Translations under genes and position numbers: made by a program
Assembly: GCA_964019135.1 (NCBI GenBank)
Contig: OZ025260.1
Location: 18,470,254 to 18,534,253 of the forward strand
From: Arenicola marina
Lineage: Eukaryota > Annelida > Polychaeta > Arenicolidae
Length of the DNA stretch: 64,000 nucleotides
Direction of reading: 5' to 3'
Shown here: piece by piece, positions 11,290 to 22,480 of the stretch
Layout: every line of letters starts with the position of its first letter
How positions within the stretch are numbered: the stretch's first letter is position 1
Notes under the pieces: model-generated
Told to the model about the DNA's origin: nothing
Databases searched by the model: none
Seen by the model: the letters and a program-made list of their open reading frames with translations, nothing else

Positions 11290-11689
11290 AATCTGATAGG
11301 ACTCATGAAAGTCAAATTTTCGAGCGGCTACTAGTACTATCCAGCAATCCGAGAGGGTCGGAGCCTCGGCCGAAGAAACTAGGATATAATCTTTTTGTCA
11401 ACCCAATTGTATTATCCACGCTTATTACAAATAAATATATAGAAATGCATTAATGTTTTATGTCCTTTATTTGTCTGCATTGAGTGTATCGAATTGCATC
11501 CGGGTTGAGGGTATATTAGTAGGCCAGTCAGCCAGGTCCAGTCAGTCCCAACCGGAGCTGAACAGGATACGCCACGTGCTTGTAGTATTTATATACCACC
11601 TAGCACGTACGGAAGTTTAGCATTAGGATTTAACATGGGGAAAATTAACATTAGCTCAGCCCAGCACTACAGTATTACGCTTAAGCGAG

Positions 11690-12306
11690 GTTTTTCCTCG
11701 ATTGTTGCTTATCGCACAAATTGACAATTAGACTGGTTTGCGAGTAGCTCCTTACACATATAATTTGTAGAAACGATAAATTTGAGGTATATTCATGTGC
11801 TTAGTTAGTAACACATGAACTATTTGGGGATGGCAATTCAAAAATTAGAAATATAAATAATGGAGATGAATGAGTGAGATTATGAACATATTTGAAAGCA
11901 GTTAGGTCAGCAACATGACGTTGGAATTGGTTTGGCCGTGTGTTGCAATCATGATTTAAGTGAATTGAAGTCCAGTCTGAAATGACTATGTGCACTGGAA
12001 GAGTACAAGAACCTAGAATTGTAGTCAGCTAAAGCTGCAAGTCGTGTGTAAAATACCAGTGTAAAAGAATTGATTGCGTGAAAGCCTTGCCTGCAAGAGA
12101 TCATTGACGTAGAACTGTAGTTGTTTAATGCTGCAAGTCATGTGTAAAATACCGGCGTCAAAGAATTGTAGCAGCCTTGCCTAGCGGGTCAAGCAAAGTT
12201 ACATTTCTTAATAACTAGGACACCTTATCCACAAAAATGCAGCTATGGACGTAATGGCGTTGCGATTAAAGAATTTATTTGATTTCAATGCCGTTTTATT
12301 GGTAGA
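11690..12306 (-). repeat. homeobox array unit remnant, 3-prime flank
   Basis: Closely matches the region downstream of the homeobox genes, from TTTTTCCTCGATTGTTGCTT to the poly(A) signal area (GCCGTTTTATTGGTA). It shares with the flank of unit 1 (40197-40690) features that the other units lack, such as GGCAATTCAAAAATTAGA and GAATGAGTGAG, so unit 1 is its nearest relative. It stops just where the coding end of a gene would begin, and a different repeat starts at 12307. Confidence 0.88.
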
Positions 12307-13320
12307 CCATCCTCGTAATTGACACATATAATATTAGGCATATTAGAGAACTGGGAAATAACACTTGGATTAGAAGACTTAGAACTGTGATCGAAGAGAA
12401 ATCATAATAAAAACCGCGACGTATTCTTCGATTTGCGATACATGATATAACATTACCAGGCCTACCTCTAAGCAGCATGTGTGCCGTTAGAACCAGGCAG
12501 CATTTGCTGTCTGTGCGGTGTTGCATGGCCTATTTTCGCGTATAGGGCGCACAGTTTTTAACCACACGACAAAATATGCATCTTTCGAGAATCCTTATAC
12601 AAATTACTCACCTGGCGGAAAGCAAATACTTCGATGTATTATCTTAACTTGCAATATCAGGACTTTCTCTGGCCAAATTTATTCGATCAGCGCCAGCCGT
12701 GTCAATATGCGCTGCAACACCGTAAAGACAGCAAATGCTGCCTGGCTCTGACGGCACCCCGTGATAAGTTAGAGACAGGCCTGGTAAGATATAACACTGC
12801 CTAACATATAGTCCTTTCAAAACAAGTGTTGTTACTCATGTCATGCTTTATTTAATATGATCCACATGTTCCATAATGTCAGCTAGACATTGTTGGAAGG
12901 CGTGGTTTTGGCACGGGGGGTGGGGGGGGGGTAACCAATGCCCCTCCCCCCCTCCCCTCCCCCTCCATTTTGTGAGCGAGGATGACCTTTTTCAATGGAA
13001 AATGTACACCCCATTGTGCATGGCCCTCCTCTCCCTTATTTCTTATCCGGGATTTTGTCAACCGGTGGGGACACTTCGAGAAGGGGAGAGGGGTTTTCAC
13101 GATTTCGTCATGGGTGATTTCGTCAAGTATAAGTACAGTCTGATGTTTCGACTGGGACTCCGCCCGGAGACATGGCTCCTCTACCTTTGACCTTCCCCAT
13201 TGCTGCGGTGTTTTCCCCGCTCTCGGAAGATATTGGCACCCGATGCAACGTATAGCCACCGATCCCGTGTTTTTCGGGGCCATAATTATGCATATATATA
13301 CATTTTCGGCACACACTTTC
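12307..13320. repeat. dispersed duplicated block, copy at 12.3-13.3 kb
   Basis: Matches 21475-22175 after removal of the insert at 12453-12787. Shared landmarks are CATCCTCGTAATTGACACAT, GTCAGCTAGACATTGTTGGA and TCGGGGCCATAA. No gene is recognised. The proteins in both directions here are low-complexity by-products of C/G runs near 12917-12965. Confidence 0.75.
12453..12787. mobile_element. 335-bp MITE with 9-bp target duplication
   Basis: The inverted ends begin TTACCAGGCCT and stay paired for much of about 90 bp, including AGGCAGCATTTGCTGTCT in both arms. The flanks carry a perfect 9-bp direct repeat, GATATAACA, at 12444-12452 and 12788-12796. The related copy near 21590 has a single GACATAACA at the same point, so it is an empty site. 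Long inverted ends with a 9-bp duplication suit the Mutator (MULE) superfamily. There is no transposase. Confidence 0.88.
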
Positions 13321-14510
13321 CTTACGGGTGTACGGATGCTCCGCATACATGGACCCCATATACTCGAAACACTTGGTATTTTAGGCAACCTTTGCTCACA
13401 TTGAACTTAAATTGGGCCACGAAAGCTCTCGCGATAATCAAATGTCAAACTGAACTGTCTATGGGTACACATTTAGAGATAATTGCTTCGGTGTTACCTG
13501 CATGTGAGATAGGAGAAGGGGTTTACAGTGAACCTTTAGAGGTACATAGCTCAATGTTATACCTGACGACGACGTCTCGACCCCCCCACCCCACCCCTGC
13601 CCCCACCTCCTCCAAAGCTCAGTCTTATGACGGAGAAAGGGATTCTCTGACCTGATATGCAAATCAACATGTGTGAAAAAAAGAAGGTGGTCGAGATGTT
13701 AATGGTCATTAAAGAAAGGCCCACCACATATACGAAGGAGAGAATATTTAGACTGGCGAAGAGAGACCCAAGTCACGACTGGCAAAAAACAGCGGACTGG
13801 CAAACTGAAACAAAACTGTCTTTCTCATCTTGGAAGTAGCAGCCTTGCGATCACGACGAATCACAGGTCGCCTATGTGCTCCCCTGCAAGACGGTATGGG
13901 CATGCATTTGGTGCGAACGTGCTTCTAGAAAGTTAGGGCTCCTCTCCATACAATATACTTATAAAAAGCGATGCCCATTAATGTTTAGATCGCTAGGGGT
14001 TACGGGTATCCTCCACCGCTCCCCCGACGTGTGTGCGATGTATGGCAGTTGTTTTATGGTAGCCTATGTTCTGTTTTACCAGCGACGAACTTTCGAGTTC
14101 TGCATGGGAGAGCAGGGCCGAATCGACCGAAAGGTCTGCTCGAGAACCCCAGAGGAAGGGCACTAGTGTACACATCTGGTGGGGTTGTGGGGGATGGGGG
14201 GGGGGGGGGTCCGCAGGTGCCCAGCCTGATGCCTGAGAGACATATTTGTGGTGATGAAAATGATACTCCTATAGAGACGATATTATAAAACTTGCCAACG
14301 ATGGGGTGGAGGGGGGGGGGGGCGGGCGCTGTAAATATGCGTTAATATAGCGGCTTTCCGCGAACAATACCCCTCCGAGCGCATTTTGGTGGGTAAAACG
14401 CTGGGCGGATATTGGCGGTGAAGAAGGAGGGGCTTTACCTGGGGACCCTCCCCCCCCCCGCCCAGGTCGAGAACAGAACAAAATACATGCAGACCTAACA
14501 TATAATAGGT
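13321..14510. other. upstream part of segmental duplication, no gene recognised
   Basis: From about 13560 the sequence is paralogous to 27500-28130. It contains several poly-G or poly-C runs (14195-14212, 14310-14325) and short open frames without family features. It probably includes the promoter region of the MS4A-like gene, but no clear core promoter was identified. Confidence 0.35.
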
Positions 14511-14786
14511 CCGCCTACCTCGCTAAGGTACACCATGCCACCGCCACCCCTCTATCCCACCCTCCCCTCCCGTGCCAGTCACTCTGTCGCAATGAGGCGC
14601 TTCCTATTCGGAGCTTACGCTACCAACCGGTTCAGTACAGCCAGCTCTCGGCCTGGCACACCTACCACCTTACAGTGACGCACGACCATCTCGCCATAGC
14701 GCCGCCAGACACTGAGTACCAAGCCACCCGAAGGGACCAAGAAACGAAGAGAGAAGCTATTTAACGGGCGTTATCAACAGATACAG
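14511..14786 (+). other. probable 5-prime untranslated exon of MS4A-like copy 1
   Basis: Well conserved with 28110-28390 in the other copy and ends in a strong splice donor, ATACAG/GTGAGC. The next acceptor is TTGCAG at 15822-15827, giving an intron of about 1.04 kb. The 5-prime boundary is not determined. A small open frame beginning MPPPPLYP is shared with copy 2, but it ends before the donor and is probably not the main protein. Confidence 0.45.
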
Positions 14787-17567
14787 GTGAGCATTAACTT
14801 ATTAATTGATTGACGGATTCAGACCCCCTTCGAGAATACGTCACATAAACAACTCAATTGTTCCTCCAAAATCCGACTTTAACAGTGCTTGATTCGTCTC
14901 CCCCAACCTACCTGGACCCGCCACTGCATATACATCTATGATTAGGGTCAGTAGGTCGTTGTGGTAGTGTGCGCAGCCCGAACATGATGTTAATTTAAAT
15001 AAAGGAACTTTCGAGTAGGCATTTGAAGACACTTAGTTTATGCAAATCGAAGCGGAACATTTGTCGAACAATTATCGTATTCAGGATAGACATGTATTCA
15101 AGAGGTGGATCTACTGAATTAAAAAAGGGCTAAAAAGTTATTTGTCACCGAATTTAAAACTTATTCGTTTAAAACGAATGATGGATTTCTGTGGCACGAT
15201 GCCTTCGGTTCGGTGGCGTTGGTCCCCGGCCAGCCCCGAAAGGGAGAGGGTGGAGGGAGGAGAGGCATTAGTTCATGCCGGAAGGGGTGGAAGAAATTGT
15301 AAACAAGGTCCCAATGAACTTCAATGATTAGGTTTGGAACGGATGGTCGTGCCTTGATATAGGGATGGGGAGGAGGGTAAACCCGCTGCCCTTGTACTTA
15401 GTCATCATGAGTCTCCACATTAGATTAGTGTCAACTTTGCACTAGAGCCCACATATTTATATTGTGGACCCCACGCCTCCTGCCCCCCAATCCCCCCGTT
15501 CCTCACAAGATTTCCCACGCACCGTTCTCCCCGGTGGTAAGACTTCTTAACGAAAAGGTGAGTGCCCCCCCCCCCCCCCATTTTTTTTTTTTAAGATCCG
15601 CATCTGGACCCGCATGCTTGAGATAGATAACAACAAGATAGATAAAAACTAGGATCCACAGTACAAAATGAGAAGGATAAATGCCAGTCACCATGGAGCC
15701 AAGCATTAACCAATCCGGAATCCGAAGCTCCACGGTTTTTGTTTTAATACATTTTTTTCGATATTGCTGGTTAAGTGGTAATCTTCTTTAAGATTGCATG
15801 GAAATTTGGTTGTCATTAATGTTGCAGTATAGAACCCACATCAAGTCACAGGCTAAGCCATACCCGACCCAGAGCCCCCCCATGGCTTCCATGGGTTTCC
15901 CGGCACCAGTACACGGGGCACCCTACCAGACCGGCTCGCCCCCTCAGTACGTCCAGGCCGGACACCCTGTCCAGTACGCCCAGCCAATGGTGATCCAGCA
16001 AGGGTACCAGCAGCCCGCACCCCACATCGTCCACGTGGTCACCCAGCCCCCCACTCCGCCCAGAGTCTACGACAACTACCGAGCCAAGCAATAGGTCGTC
16101 CTCGGGGCAATCCAGATCACTGTCGGGATCCTCTCCATCATCATCAACATCATCGGGATTATCCTCCAGATTATAATCAATGGTTACTTCTACAGCGGAT
16201 ATGGTTTATTTTTTGGATTCCTAGGATATGGAATATGGGGTCCGATCTTTGTGAGTATGAATTGTTGTTCTTTTCGCCAGCATCTGTAGCTGTAATATTA
16301 TATCTATAATTGTTATCTGTAAATGCTCTATTTATTCAAGTCCAAGATTGACGTTGCGTTTAATATTTGATAACATAATAATATTTGTTGTATACATTTC
16401 ACGCCATGGCCCCATGTATGGCATCTGTTCAATGCCAAAGTGCTGGTATATTTACAAATATTAATTTGTGCCAATATGACGCATAAGAACCATAGTTTGA
16501 AACTTGAAAGCGTACTGCTTCATTTATATATCGACGGATGATTCTGTCTTTTTCTACATCCTGCCAGTACGTTAAGGCCAACTAATGATTTTGTCTCGCA
16601 GCACACCTTCTGTTTCTGTCCCGTAGTTCATCTTGTCTAGTGTTTTTGTCTTTCCGTCCATCTTATGTGGTGGTTCTGTCTTTCAGCCCATCTTGTCCTA
16701 TGGTATTGCCCTTAATCACATCTCCCCCTCTGGTATTGCCTTTCATTACATCTTCACCTCTGATATTGCTTCTCAGAACATATTGCCCGCTGATATTGTC
16801 TTCCAATACATCTTCCCCGCTGATATTTCTTTTCCATACATCGTCCCCTCTGGTATTTCCTTTGATTAATCTTTGCAGCTCGAATTACCTTCCATTACAC
16901 CTTCCCCTCTGATTTTGCCTTTCAGTACATTTTGGCCGGTTCCTTCGCCATCGCTGCTGCCAAGAGGAAGACCAGTTGTCCGGTTATCGCCAACATGGTT
17001 TTGTCCATCCTTTCTGCGGTATTCGTCTGGACTCACATTTCCTTTGCTGCTCTGGACGTCGCCCTGGACGCCTATTATTCACGCGCAGTCAGCCGCTCAT
17101 ATAACTTCTACGGCGACTCTCTGGTGTCAACCGTACAGGTAAATGTTGCACAATTCATTACATCGAAGGCCTCCTTATTTCAGCCTGCCGGCGATTGCAT
17201 ATACATTTTGCCAAATAATCGTTTCAAGCTCTAATTACATTAATTTGGCTGTGGATGACAAAGATTGTTAATTCAAGTTAGGGTCCAGGACGAAGGCTTG
17301 TTTGACTATACAGTTCAGCGACCAGTATGTATATATGTAATAGAGTATAATATGTGGATATACAACATAATAGCACCCTATATACCCAACATGTTTACAT
17401 ATTACATGACATGTACTTATACAATGCACAGGCGAGTTTGGCTTTGAGCTGCATTATGCTGATTATTGGACTCGTGGAGTTTGTCGCGGCTGTCTGGTCC
17501 TCAACCCTGGCCTGCCGGGTCACGTGCTGTGGAAATACTAACGTAAGTAATAGGAAAATGCTCTGTG

Positions 17568-18001
17568 TCTATGAGATGAGTAACCTGGCCAAAACCATGG
17601 GTACTTACTATGAGGTCCGTGTACATGGATCTATGAGATGAGTAACCTGGCCAAAACCATGGGTACTTACTATGAGGTCCGTGTACATGGATCTATGAGA
17701 TGAGTAACCTGGCCAAAACCATGGGTACTTACTATGAGGTCCGTGTACATGGATCTATGAGATGAGTAACCTGGCCAAAACCATGGGTACTTACTATGAG
17801 GTCCGTGTACATGGATCTATGAGATGAGTAACCTGGCCAAAACCATGGGTACTTACTATGAGGTCCGTGTACATGGATCTATGAGATGAGTAACCTGGCC
17901 AAAACCATGGGTACTTACTATGAGGTCCGTGTACATGGATCTATGAGATGAGTAACCTGGCCAAAACCATGGGTACTTACTATGAGGTCCGTGTACATGG
18001 A
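17568..18001. repeat. 62-bp tandem repeat, 7 near-identical copies
   Basis: Starts 26 bp after the donor of MS4A exon 3, so it lies in the last intron. The units (TCTATGAGATGAGTAACCTG and onward) appear identical by eye, which points to a very recent expansion. The paralogous intron in copy 2 has one diverged unit (about 36488-36550). Confidence 0.95.
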
Positions 18002-18039
18002 TTTCAATGATTTACATGGAACATGCACGTGCACATTGT

Positions 18040-18200
18040 ACATGCGATACTGACCATGAGGTCAGGGTGCATGATATACTGACCATGAGGTCATGGTCTA
18101 TGTGATACTGATCATGAGGTCAGGGTGCATGGGATACTGACCATGAGGTCAAGGTGCATGTGATACTGACCATGAGGTCCGTGTCCATACGATACTGACC
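18040..18200. repeat. about 29-bp tandem repeat, 5-6 copies
   Basis: Units of GATACTGACCATGAGGTCA followed by RGGTGCATG. Also present in copy 2 at 36540-36675, so it predates the segmental duplication. Confidence 0.85.
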
Positions 18201-19062
18201 ACGTGCCCCCTGGCCATCTGATGTTGGCCACGTGATCCTCCTTGAAGTTATATATACATTGTCCTTTTCAAATCCACCAGTATTAATGGGTCAGCACGGG
18301 ATCTGAACGAGACCCAACGCGACAGGGATACTTATGTTCTACATTGATTCTATTGTATCAACGGTTGCATATCTTCCGGTGGTTGTTTGTCTTCAGTCGC
18401 TTCATACAAAAATATCGGCTAAAGCCATCCTTAGATGCAAAACAAACCACTGCATTCAATGCGGGTATCAGAATTATAACCATCAAAGTAGGTTTATGTC
18501 ATATATGAAAGATCAGACAGTGGCTAAACCCGAATGCGGCTGTTTCTTGAGTGACCGTTTACTGTCCGTATCAGGCGAGATATCCAACACAAAGTCGTAG
18601 TGTTATCAGAGATCGTATACCTTACATAATTTCTGATGTTATCCCGACAACATGTATTATGGAGAGTTAATATGTTAATCTTTGAATATATTATGATGTT
18701 ATAACAAGGAATTCCACCCCCACTCGATTTTTGCGCACAAACCGGGCATCCACCCGGTTCCAACACTTAAACGTTGAGTACAATGAGTGAGCGTCACAAT
18801 GCTGAAGCACGGCACCAGCGTGATGCGCGCACGTGTTTTATTGACAGTCCCCAAAGCAATCTAAAGCGGAAACTCGCGGCAACTGTGCAGCCCAGCCCTA
18901 TCGGTCAGTGCTATTGTTTTATTCCATCTGTAGAGGCCGCAGCAATACGTGACGCCAGAGCCACACGTGACCTATGACCAGTACCCTGACCAGCCTCTTG
19001 GTGCCGACGTGGCGTACACGGGGGCCCCTGCCCAGCCCATCGGCCGTGGGGTGACATACTAA

Positions 19063-20720
19063 ATAGCACCCACCCAGCCCTACGGCCAAATGGGAAATCC
19101 ATCCAACGGACCTTAAGACAACAGAGCGATGGCAGCGCCACCTAGAGAGTACTCGGATATTACGCAGCAATGCATTTCCTCGTCACCTTGATGAGCATTT
19201 CGGTGAAAACTGTTAGACGCTTAAACAACGTTAAAAACATTTCAAATTGGATCAGCAACGACAATTGAAAGAATTTTATGGAAAACTATATAATTTGCTT
19301 AATATAACATAACAGTTAAGCCAATATATACATATTATCCTATATCTAACAAGAAAATGACAAAGCTTGTGCTATAACGTGGTGATATGGTTATGTGATA
19401 TTCAAGACATAAAACGTGACTTTGCGAGATGGCGAAATTATGTGACTAACATGATGTGTTCATTAATCTGAAGGGAATTGTAATTTATATATAGATGTTC
19501 AACAAGCTCATACATTTTTCTTAGTATTTTGCATTCGGAATTATATTTCTGAAGTTGATATATGAATTAATATGCCCACAACGTCGAAATATTTCCCTTA
19601 CATCAATGAGACAATTTATTATTTTCAAGATTTATGATATTTGTGAAGTGATCCTGCATGATCATGTATACAATGTGCTAATATAAGATGATAAGTTTCG
19701 TTGAAGATGAACAGAATAGTACGTAAACGTTGTTTCTTGGTAACTCAGCATTGGAGTCATTGGGCAAATACGTTTATAGTATATGCAGCTCAAGATTAGA
19801 ATTGTGAAGTCCTGCTTATTCGAGTAATATATAGGTTTTCACGTAAATTGGAAGACCGGTTAAGCTTTCACGCTATGTTTTGTATCCTGTAGTCATACTT
19901 ATATACTCATGCAGCATGTTTTATCACCAGACAACCCGTTGGACTCAGCTAAATAAAAGTAACCCAATTCGGGCCGTTTTGGCGCAAATGCAATAATGTA
20001 TAATAATTCAAAGAGGGGGTGCTTGGCACCGTGCAGTGGGCCCGAGTATTTTCAAACTGAGAAGATCTCTGCGGTTTAATGTTGTTCATCCTGAAGACGA
20101 TGAAAATTACAATATCAAGTGGCTTTCTTCTTTACCTTGAACTTTACCTTGGATATGCATAAGAGTTCTGTTTTGTTGAATGTTCCTTCTCACGATATTT
20201 AGTAAACGATTCTTTGATTTACCTTGTTTATCCAATGCTTCTTACTACAATTGGAACATGCGACATGTACCTAGGAAAGAAAACTTGACGACGACGCCGC
20301 TGCAGCCGGTGTCACCCATGGTAGTAGCCCGGTAATAGTTGAGTCGCCCTGCGATCGCTGGTAGATTACCGCAAGGTCGCACTGGGACTGGACAGTCAAA
20401 AAACATGTGACATAGTGGATGCGTATTCTCATCTGTATCCTGTACGTCACAGCTTGCGCATTCTCCATCTGTCTCCAGTTCAGACACGAGTCACACCGGC
20501 AACTTGCCTGCTCAATTAAAGGATGGAGATCGAAGGGAAAGTTCCGATTGATATGTGGCTTGTATGCATACAGTTATGAATGATGATCAAATGGTATGTT
20601 CGCTAGTTGGCGATAGAGATAATTGTGGAGTCGGTTGGCACGCGGTTTGACCGTGTGAACATTTGACCAGCCGATGGTTCGACCTTTTTTTACTACTGTT
20701 GAAGAAATGATTGGATGTAA
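19063..20720. other. downstream part of duplication, no gene recognised
   Basis: Paralogous in large part to 38031-39260. AT-rich with only short frames. A minus-strand frame at 20245-20487 with a C..C...H..H....C pattern might be a trace of a LINE C-terminal zinc-binding segment, but this is weak. Confidence 0.35.
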
Positions 20721-20738
20721 AAGCGGACATTAGCCAGG

Positions 20739-20870
20739 GTGAGCCGGCCAAACATTCGTGCTCTTATGAAGCAAAAACGTCTTCGTTCGCTTGGGAACGT
20801 TCATCGTATGCAAGATGAACGCATTCCAAAGGATGTGCCCTGCGCCGAACTAGCCGGCGGCAAAAGGCCA
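20739..20870 (+). mobile_element. LINE 3-prime remnant (RT C-terminal region)
   Basis: Encodes SRPNIRALMKQKRLRSLGNV, then HRMQDERIPKD and AGGKRP. This matches the common C-terminal LINE motif with RRLRWLGHVHRM and RIPKD..YGEL..GKRP. Only about 45 codons remain. The paralogue at 39277-39420 keeps a closer form (KQRRLRWLGNVHR). Confidence 0.75.
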
Positions 20871-20890
20871 ACTATCTATGGTTACGTGAC

Positions 20891-21474
20891 AACGCTCCTT
20901 ATATGGAATGACGAGGCAAGGTCAATGGTGTTCCGTTTGTCGCAGAAATGTAAACATCCATGATTTGCTATCAAATGCAACGATTCCAGCAGTCTCACCG
21001 AACGGACCACATGCATTATAGAGAGATAAATGTCTTATCTTTAACTATATTATGATTTTAGAGTTAGCAATGCCTGGACCAAAGCAAACGAAACAGGTTC
21101 ACACCCACTCGATGCTTCACGGCCAAACCGCGCAGCCGGCCGCTTCCCAACACTCAAACGTTGACTACAATGAGTGCGCGTCGTGCAGCTGCGGCAAGGC
21201 ACCAGCCTCGTTCTAAGAGCACTCGTTCTAAGAGCACAGATTTTTTGTTGGTCTCTAAAAGACTTAAACCGGAAATAGAACCCGCGAGAACTGTCCTTTT
21301 TGGGCGCTTACAGTCACTGCGGGATCTGATCGAAACCCTACGAGACAGAGATATACTTATGTTCTACGTCTACGGGGGGTGTATTCAAGTTGCTCGTGAA
21401 TTTACCTTTTTTCAATTTACGCGATTTGGGAACAGTCGAAGAGTTTCCTTCGTGCTGCGGGAAAGCAATTACTT
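20891..21474. other. mosaic of dispersed repeats, no gene recognised
   Basis: Contains a piece like 18783-18840 (ATGAGTGCGCGTCGTGCAGC with the following CACCAGC) and a piece like 18300-18340 (GGGATCTGATCGAAACCCTA). The 150-codon frame at 21161-21613 runs through these repeats and has no family features. Confidence 0.4.
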
Positions 21475-22175
21475 CATCCTCGTAATTGACACATGTAATA
21501 TTAGGCCTATTCGGGAACTGGGAAATAACGCTTGGATTAGAAGAAAAATCATAATGAACCCGCGACGCATTCTTCGATATGCGATACATGACATAACACT
21601 GCGTAACATATAGTCCTTTCAAACAAAGTTTTGTTTGGCCTGTCAGGCTTTAATATGATCTATATTGACCATAATGTCAGCTAGACATTGTTGGAAGGCG
21701 TGGCTTTGGCACGGGGGGTCAACCAATGCCCCTCCCCCCTCCCCCCCCCCTCCATTTTGTGAGCGAGGATGACGTTTTTCAATGGAAACTGTACACCCCA
21801 CTGTGCATGGGCCCCCTTTTCCCTATTTCTTATCCATGATTTTGTCAACCGGTGGGGACAATTTGGGGCGGGGGGACGGGTGTCACGATTTCGTCAAGTA
21901 TAAGTACAGTCTGATGGTTCGACTGGGACTCCGCCCGGAGACATGGCTCCTCTAACTTTGACCTTCCCCATTGATGCGATATGCTCCACTTGAGACTTTC
22001 TACTTCAAACCAGCCAGACAACCCAAGCCTGTTGGATTTATTTCTACATGTCGTAGCGAGCAATTTGTCTATAGTATTGACCCAACTCTCAGAAGAAATT
22101 CGCACGCCACCAACGTATATTCGCCAATCGTGTTTTCGGGGCCATAACTATGCATATATATGCATTTCTAGCGAG
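21475..22175. repeat. dispersed duplicated block, copy at 21.5-22.2 kb
   Basis: Paralogous to 12307-13320 and carries the empty site of the MITE at 12453-12787. It ends near the degenerate 27-bp-like minisatellite. Confidence 0.75.
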
Positions 22176-22480
22176 GAGCCCGGAGCTATAGACCGGGGTT
22201 CCGACTCATAGGTAGGCGCCCGGATCCATAGCCCGACGCCCGGAGCCTTAGCCCGGCAACCAGAGCCATAGCTCGAAGTTACAGTCCCGGCCGTGCCATA
22301 GCCCGACGCCATAGACTGAATCCATAGCCTGACGCCATAAACCGGAGCCAAAGCCCCGAACCATAGTATGGAGCCACATTCCGAAGCCATAGGCCGGCGA
22401 TCGGAGCCAAAACCCTCTTTTGGAGCCATAGCCCAGCGCCTAGGGCCATAGTCGAGCGTCGTGAAGCGAGGGCGAGAGAT
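22175..22480. repeat. degenerate minisatellite related to that at 3.2-4.1 kb
   Basis: Imperfect units built on GGAGCCATAGYCCGRMGCC with irregular spacing. The shared GAGCCATAG and GCCCGG words suggest kinship with the 27-bp array. The minus-strand open frames here are by-products. Confidence 0.65.

Larger units (their letters stand above)
15828..19062 (+). pseudogene. MS4A-like four-membrane-span gene, copy 1 (damaged)
   Basis: Exons, all bounded by GT/AG: 15828-16250, 16926-17138, 17432-17542 and 18934-19062 (stop TAA 19060-19062). The protein has a Pro/Gln/Tyr-rich cytoplasmic N-terminus, TM1 after AKQ.VVLGAIQI, TM2 split between exons 1 and 2 (GYGIWGPIF/YILAGSFAIAAA), TM3, a loop, and TM4 ending in CRVTCC, then a short tail rich in Tyr and Pro ending GRGVTY. 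LG.xQI, IWG and VEF.AAV..S..CRV.CC are typical of the MS4A/CD20 family of plasma-membrane proteins. Lesions relative to copy 2: the start ATG is AAG (15843-15845), and an in-frame TAG (16092-16094) replaces a Ser codon just before TM1. Exons 2 to 4 are otherwise open. A sequencing error or an alternative start cannot be excluded, but as assembled it would not make a full protein. Confidence 0.75.
13560..20890. repeat. segmental duplication, copy 1
   Basis: Co-linear with 27500-39415. Landmarks in the same order are the C-rich start, the 5-prime exon, the MS4A-like exons, intronic repeats, the tail exon and a LINE remnant. Copy 1 lacks the LINE and the Harbinger-like element of copy 2 but has a 62-bp minisatellite that copy 2 has only as a single unit. 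Confidence 0.88.

Noticed and set aside
13321-14510. Proline-rich and glycine-rich frames around poly-C and poly-G runs
   Set aside because: Low-complexity by-products with no family features and no conservation of frame between the duplicated copies.
20245-20487. Minus-strand frame with a C..C...H..H....C pattern, also partly at 38861-39046
   Set aside because: It might be a decayed LINE zinc-binding segment, but the match is too short to support.
21161-21613. 150-codon plus-strand frame
   Set aside because: It runs through pieces of dispersed repeats found elsewhere in the window, without a continuous domain.
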